Shown here: in pieces, positions 62,921 to 64,000 of the stretch | Layout: every line of letters begins with the position of its first letter | How positions within the stretch are numbered: position 1 is the first letter of the stretch | NCBI RefSeq assembly: GCF_009762775.1 | Contig: NZ_CP046401.1 | Coordinates: forward strand, 744,001 to 808,000 | Reading direction: 5' to 3' | Source of the DNA: Maribellus comscasis | GTDB taxonomy: Bacteria; Bacteroidota; Bacteroidia; Bacteroidales; Prolixibacteraceae | DNA: 64,000 bases | The notes under the pieces: model-generated | Seen by the model: only the letters and a program-made list of their open reading frames with translations | Database searches by the model: none | What the model was told of the DNA's origin: nothing | Program-made: the position numbers and the translations under genes

Positions 62921-64000
62921 TCAGACAAAAAATCCATGAAGAAACCATTGTGGTTTTTCATTTCCGTATAAACCAAGTCGAAACAACCAGTAACGTGCTC
63001 CGTTTTCATCTTCTACCCGGTAATAATCCCTCGGTGGCCCTGTTTGAAGCCACCACTCCTGTTCTATCCGCTCCGGTCCGTCAGCTTTGACAACCCGAAT
63101 AATATTTCCCTTGTACCGAAAGTGCAGCGGCGGATAATCAGGAAGTACAACCATAACATCTACAGGTTCGGGCCTGGGTAAAAGGTGAAGTGGCCTGGGG
63201 CGATCAGTGCGCCACTCTGTTTCGGGTTGTTCTTCCAGGGAGTTAACTTCCTTTACTGAACTCTCCGGCCAGTAATGTTCCTGTGGCAGATAGCGGTGAA
63301 TAGCCTGCATTCCCACCTTTCCGGCAATGTTATCCAATAATTCTGCAATGACTTTGGGGTTATTCCCCCCCGTATTCCACAATGCCTCCTGTGTCTCACC
63401 GACATCCTCAACCAACGTGGCTTCCAGAACAAAAAGCTCAATTCCAAGTGCCGGTTCTATTTCTGATATTTTAAGTTCGAACAGCTTAAAAAGATGTGCT
63501 GCATTCCGGGATGCCCTGCTGGTACCAATACCGATTTGCTCAACCTCCCCGTCAATACGATACCCTTTAAATATCCCCGTCCGCATACCTTTCCCTTCCC
63601 TGGAAAAGCGTTCACACAAAGTTTCCAGCAGGCGACTGAGTGCAATTTCGATTCCTTTAGCTGTACGAATGGGTTCCAGGCAAGGCAGCCGCTCCTGGTA
63701 AACAGGAGCCGGTTGCACAGGGTAAAAAGTTTCGTGCTCTGTTCCCAAAGCTTGTCCTAACCGGATAAGCAAACCATCGCCAAAGCGTCTGCGCAGATTT
63801 GAACGGGGAATATGGATAAACTGACTGATTTGTCTGAATCCAAGTTTTCCCATACGTTGCAGAGTGATATCATCCAGTCGCAAAGCAGCAGGCGGAAGAG
63901 TAAGAAGGGCCTCAGCCTGCTTTCCTGAAGCAACGATGGGCTGATCTGTACCGTAATGTGCAATTGCCCAGGCTGTACCAATGGTATCAGCTATCGCAGC
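62921..64000 (-). CDS. imuB: ImuB, catalytically inactive Y-family polymerase, N-terminus outside the window
   Basis: An open frame of 359 residues runs from the window edge at 64000 to the stop at 62921. The first visible residues, IADTIGTAWAIAHYG, and the C-terminal RYWLFRLGL..WFLHGFFV are typical of ImuB, an accessory protein that couples the DnaE2 polymerase to the sliding clamp in the mutagenic cassette; the inner helix-hairpin LQRMGKLGFRQISQF is a Y-family thumb-like feature. A TTG at 63883 is only the first possible start in the window and not the true one. imuA is expected beyond the edge. Confidence 0.92.
   Translation of the reverse strand, partial: AAIADTIGTAWAIAHYGTDQPIVASGKQAEALLTLPPAALRLDDITLQRMGKLGFRQISQFIHIPRSNLRRRFGDGLLIRLGQALGTEHETFYPVQPAPVYQERLPCLEPIRTAKGIEIALSRLLETLCERFSREGKGMRTGIFKGYRIDGEVEQIGIGTSRASRNAAHLFKLFELKISEIEPALGIELFVLEATLVEDVGETQEALWNTGGNNPKVIAELLDNIAGKVGMQAIHRYLPQEHYWPESSVKEVNSLEEQPETEWRTDRPRPLHLLPRPEPVDVMVVLPDYPPLHFRYKGNIIRVVKADGPERIEQEWWLQTGPPRDYYRVEDENGARYWLFRLGLYGNEKPQWFLHGFFV

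Noticed and set aside
1..64000. CRISPR arrays, tRNA, rRNA, integrase or transposase genes
   Set aside because: No regularly spaced repeats, no tRNA-like GGTTCGAATCC arms and no transposase-like proteins were found on reading both strands.

Overview
The window reads as chromosomal DNA of a Bacteroidota bacterium, most likely in Bacteroidia (a Marinilabiliales/Prolixibacteraceae-type genome is my guess, made without a database). The evidence is an AT-rich composition, promoters of the Bacteroidota type (TTTG or TTG, about 19-21 bases, then TAnnTTTG), short 5' leaders, weak Shine-Dalgarno signals, and typical families: DUF6702, DUF5916, DUF4861, DUF4369-thioredoxin fusions, NIPSNAP/ThuA/Gfo-Idh enzymes and LytS/LytTR regulators. 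I see no rRNA, tRNA, CRISPR array, phage or insertion-sequence gene.

Layout. 1-9.7 kb holds mixed single genes: an outer-membrane protein cut by the window edge, a C1 cysteine peptidase, a lipoprotein, DNA-3-methyladenine glycosylase I, a TPR protein with a Q/N-rich linker, a 140-base palindromic element, an AraC regulator next to pirin and YceI, a lipocalin, and a UPF0175/DUF3368 toxin-antitoxin-like pair. 9.8-15.1 kb is a minus-strand operon for intracellular mannobiose use: symporter, GH130 mannosylglucose phosphorylase, Gfo/Idh oxidoreductase, cellobiose 2-epimerase. 15.3-27.9 kb contains a Tat-exported Gfo/Idh protein, a serine hydrolase, a GH20-like enzyme, a HupE / M1 peptidase / DUF6702 cluster, ThuA, an aldo-keto reductase, NIPSNAP, an alpha/beta hydrolase and a lipoprotein metalloprotease.

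28-37.7 kb has a DUF5916 outer-membrane protein whose 5' region carries a candidate small RNA or attenuator, then a TolC / MacA / MacB-type efflux cassette followed directly by its own LytS-type kinase and LytTR regulator. 37.7-43.2 kb holds a sialate O-acetylesterase, a thioredoxin-like protein, a glycosyltransferase and a 4Fe-4S protein. 43.4-50.0 kb is an AraC regulator followed by a LolA-like carrier, an outer-membrane barrel, an MMPL/RND transporter and an NmrA-like protein, which together look like an envelope lipid or hydrophobe export system. 50.3-53.0 kb pairs an unusual DUF4242 / cyclase-like / AraC fusion regulator with an FAD-linked oxidase; similar inverted repeats lie upstream of both.

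54.2-59.6 kb contains a membrane-embedded hydrolase and a uronate operon (kduI, kduD, DUF4861) divergent from a LacI regulator. One perfect 16-base palindrome there overlaps the -33 boxes of both promoters. 59.7-64.0 kb is the mutagenic translesion module dnaE2 and imuB (imuB cut by the window edge). Nothing here is clearly a wholly new system; the most unusual pieces are the fusion regulator with its repeats, the MMPL export operon, the palindromic element and the possible small RNA.
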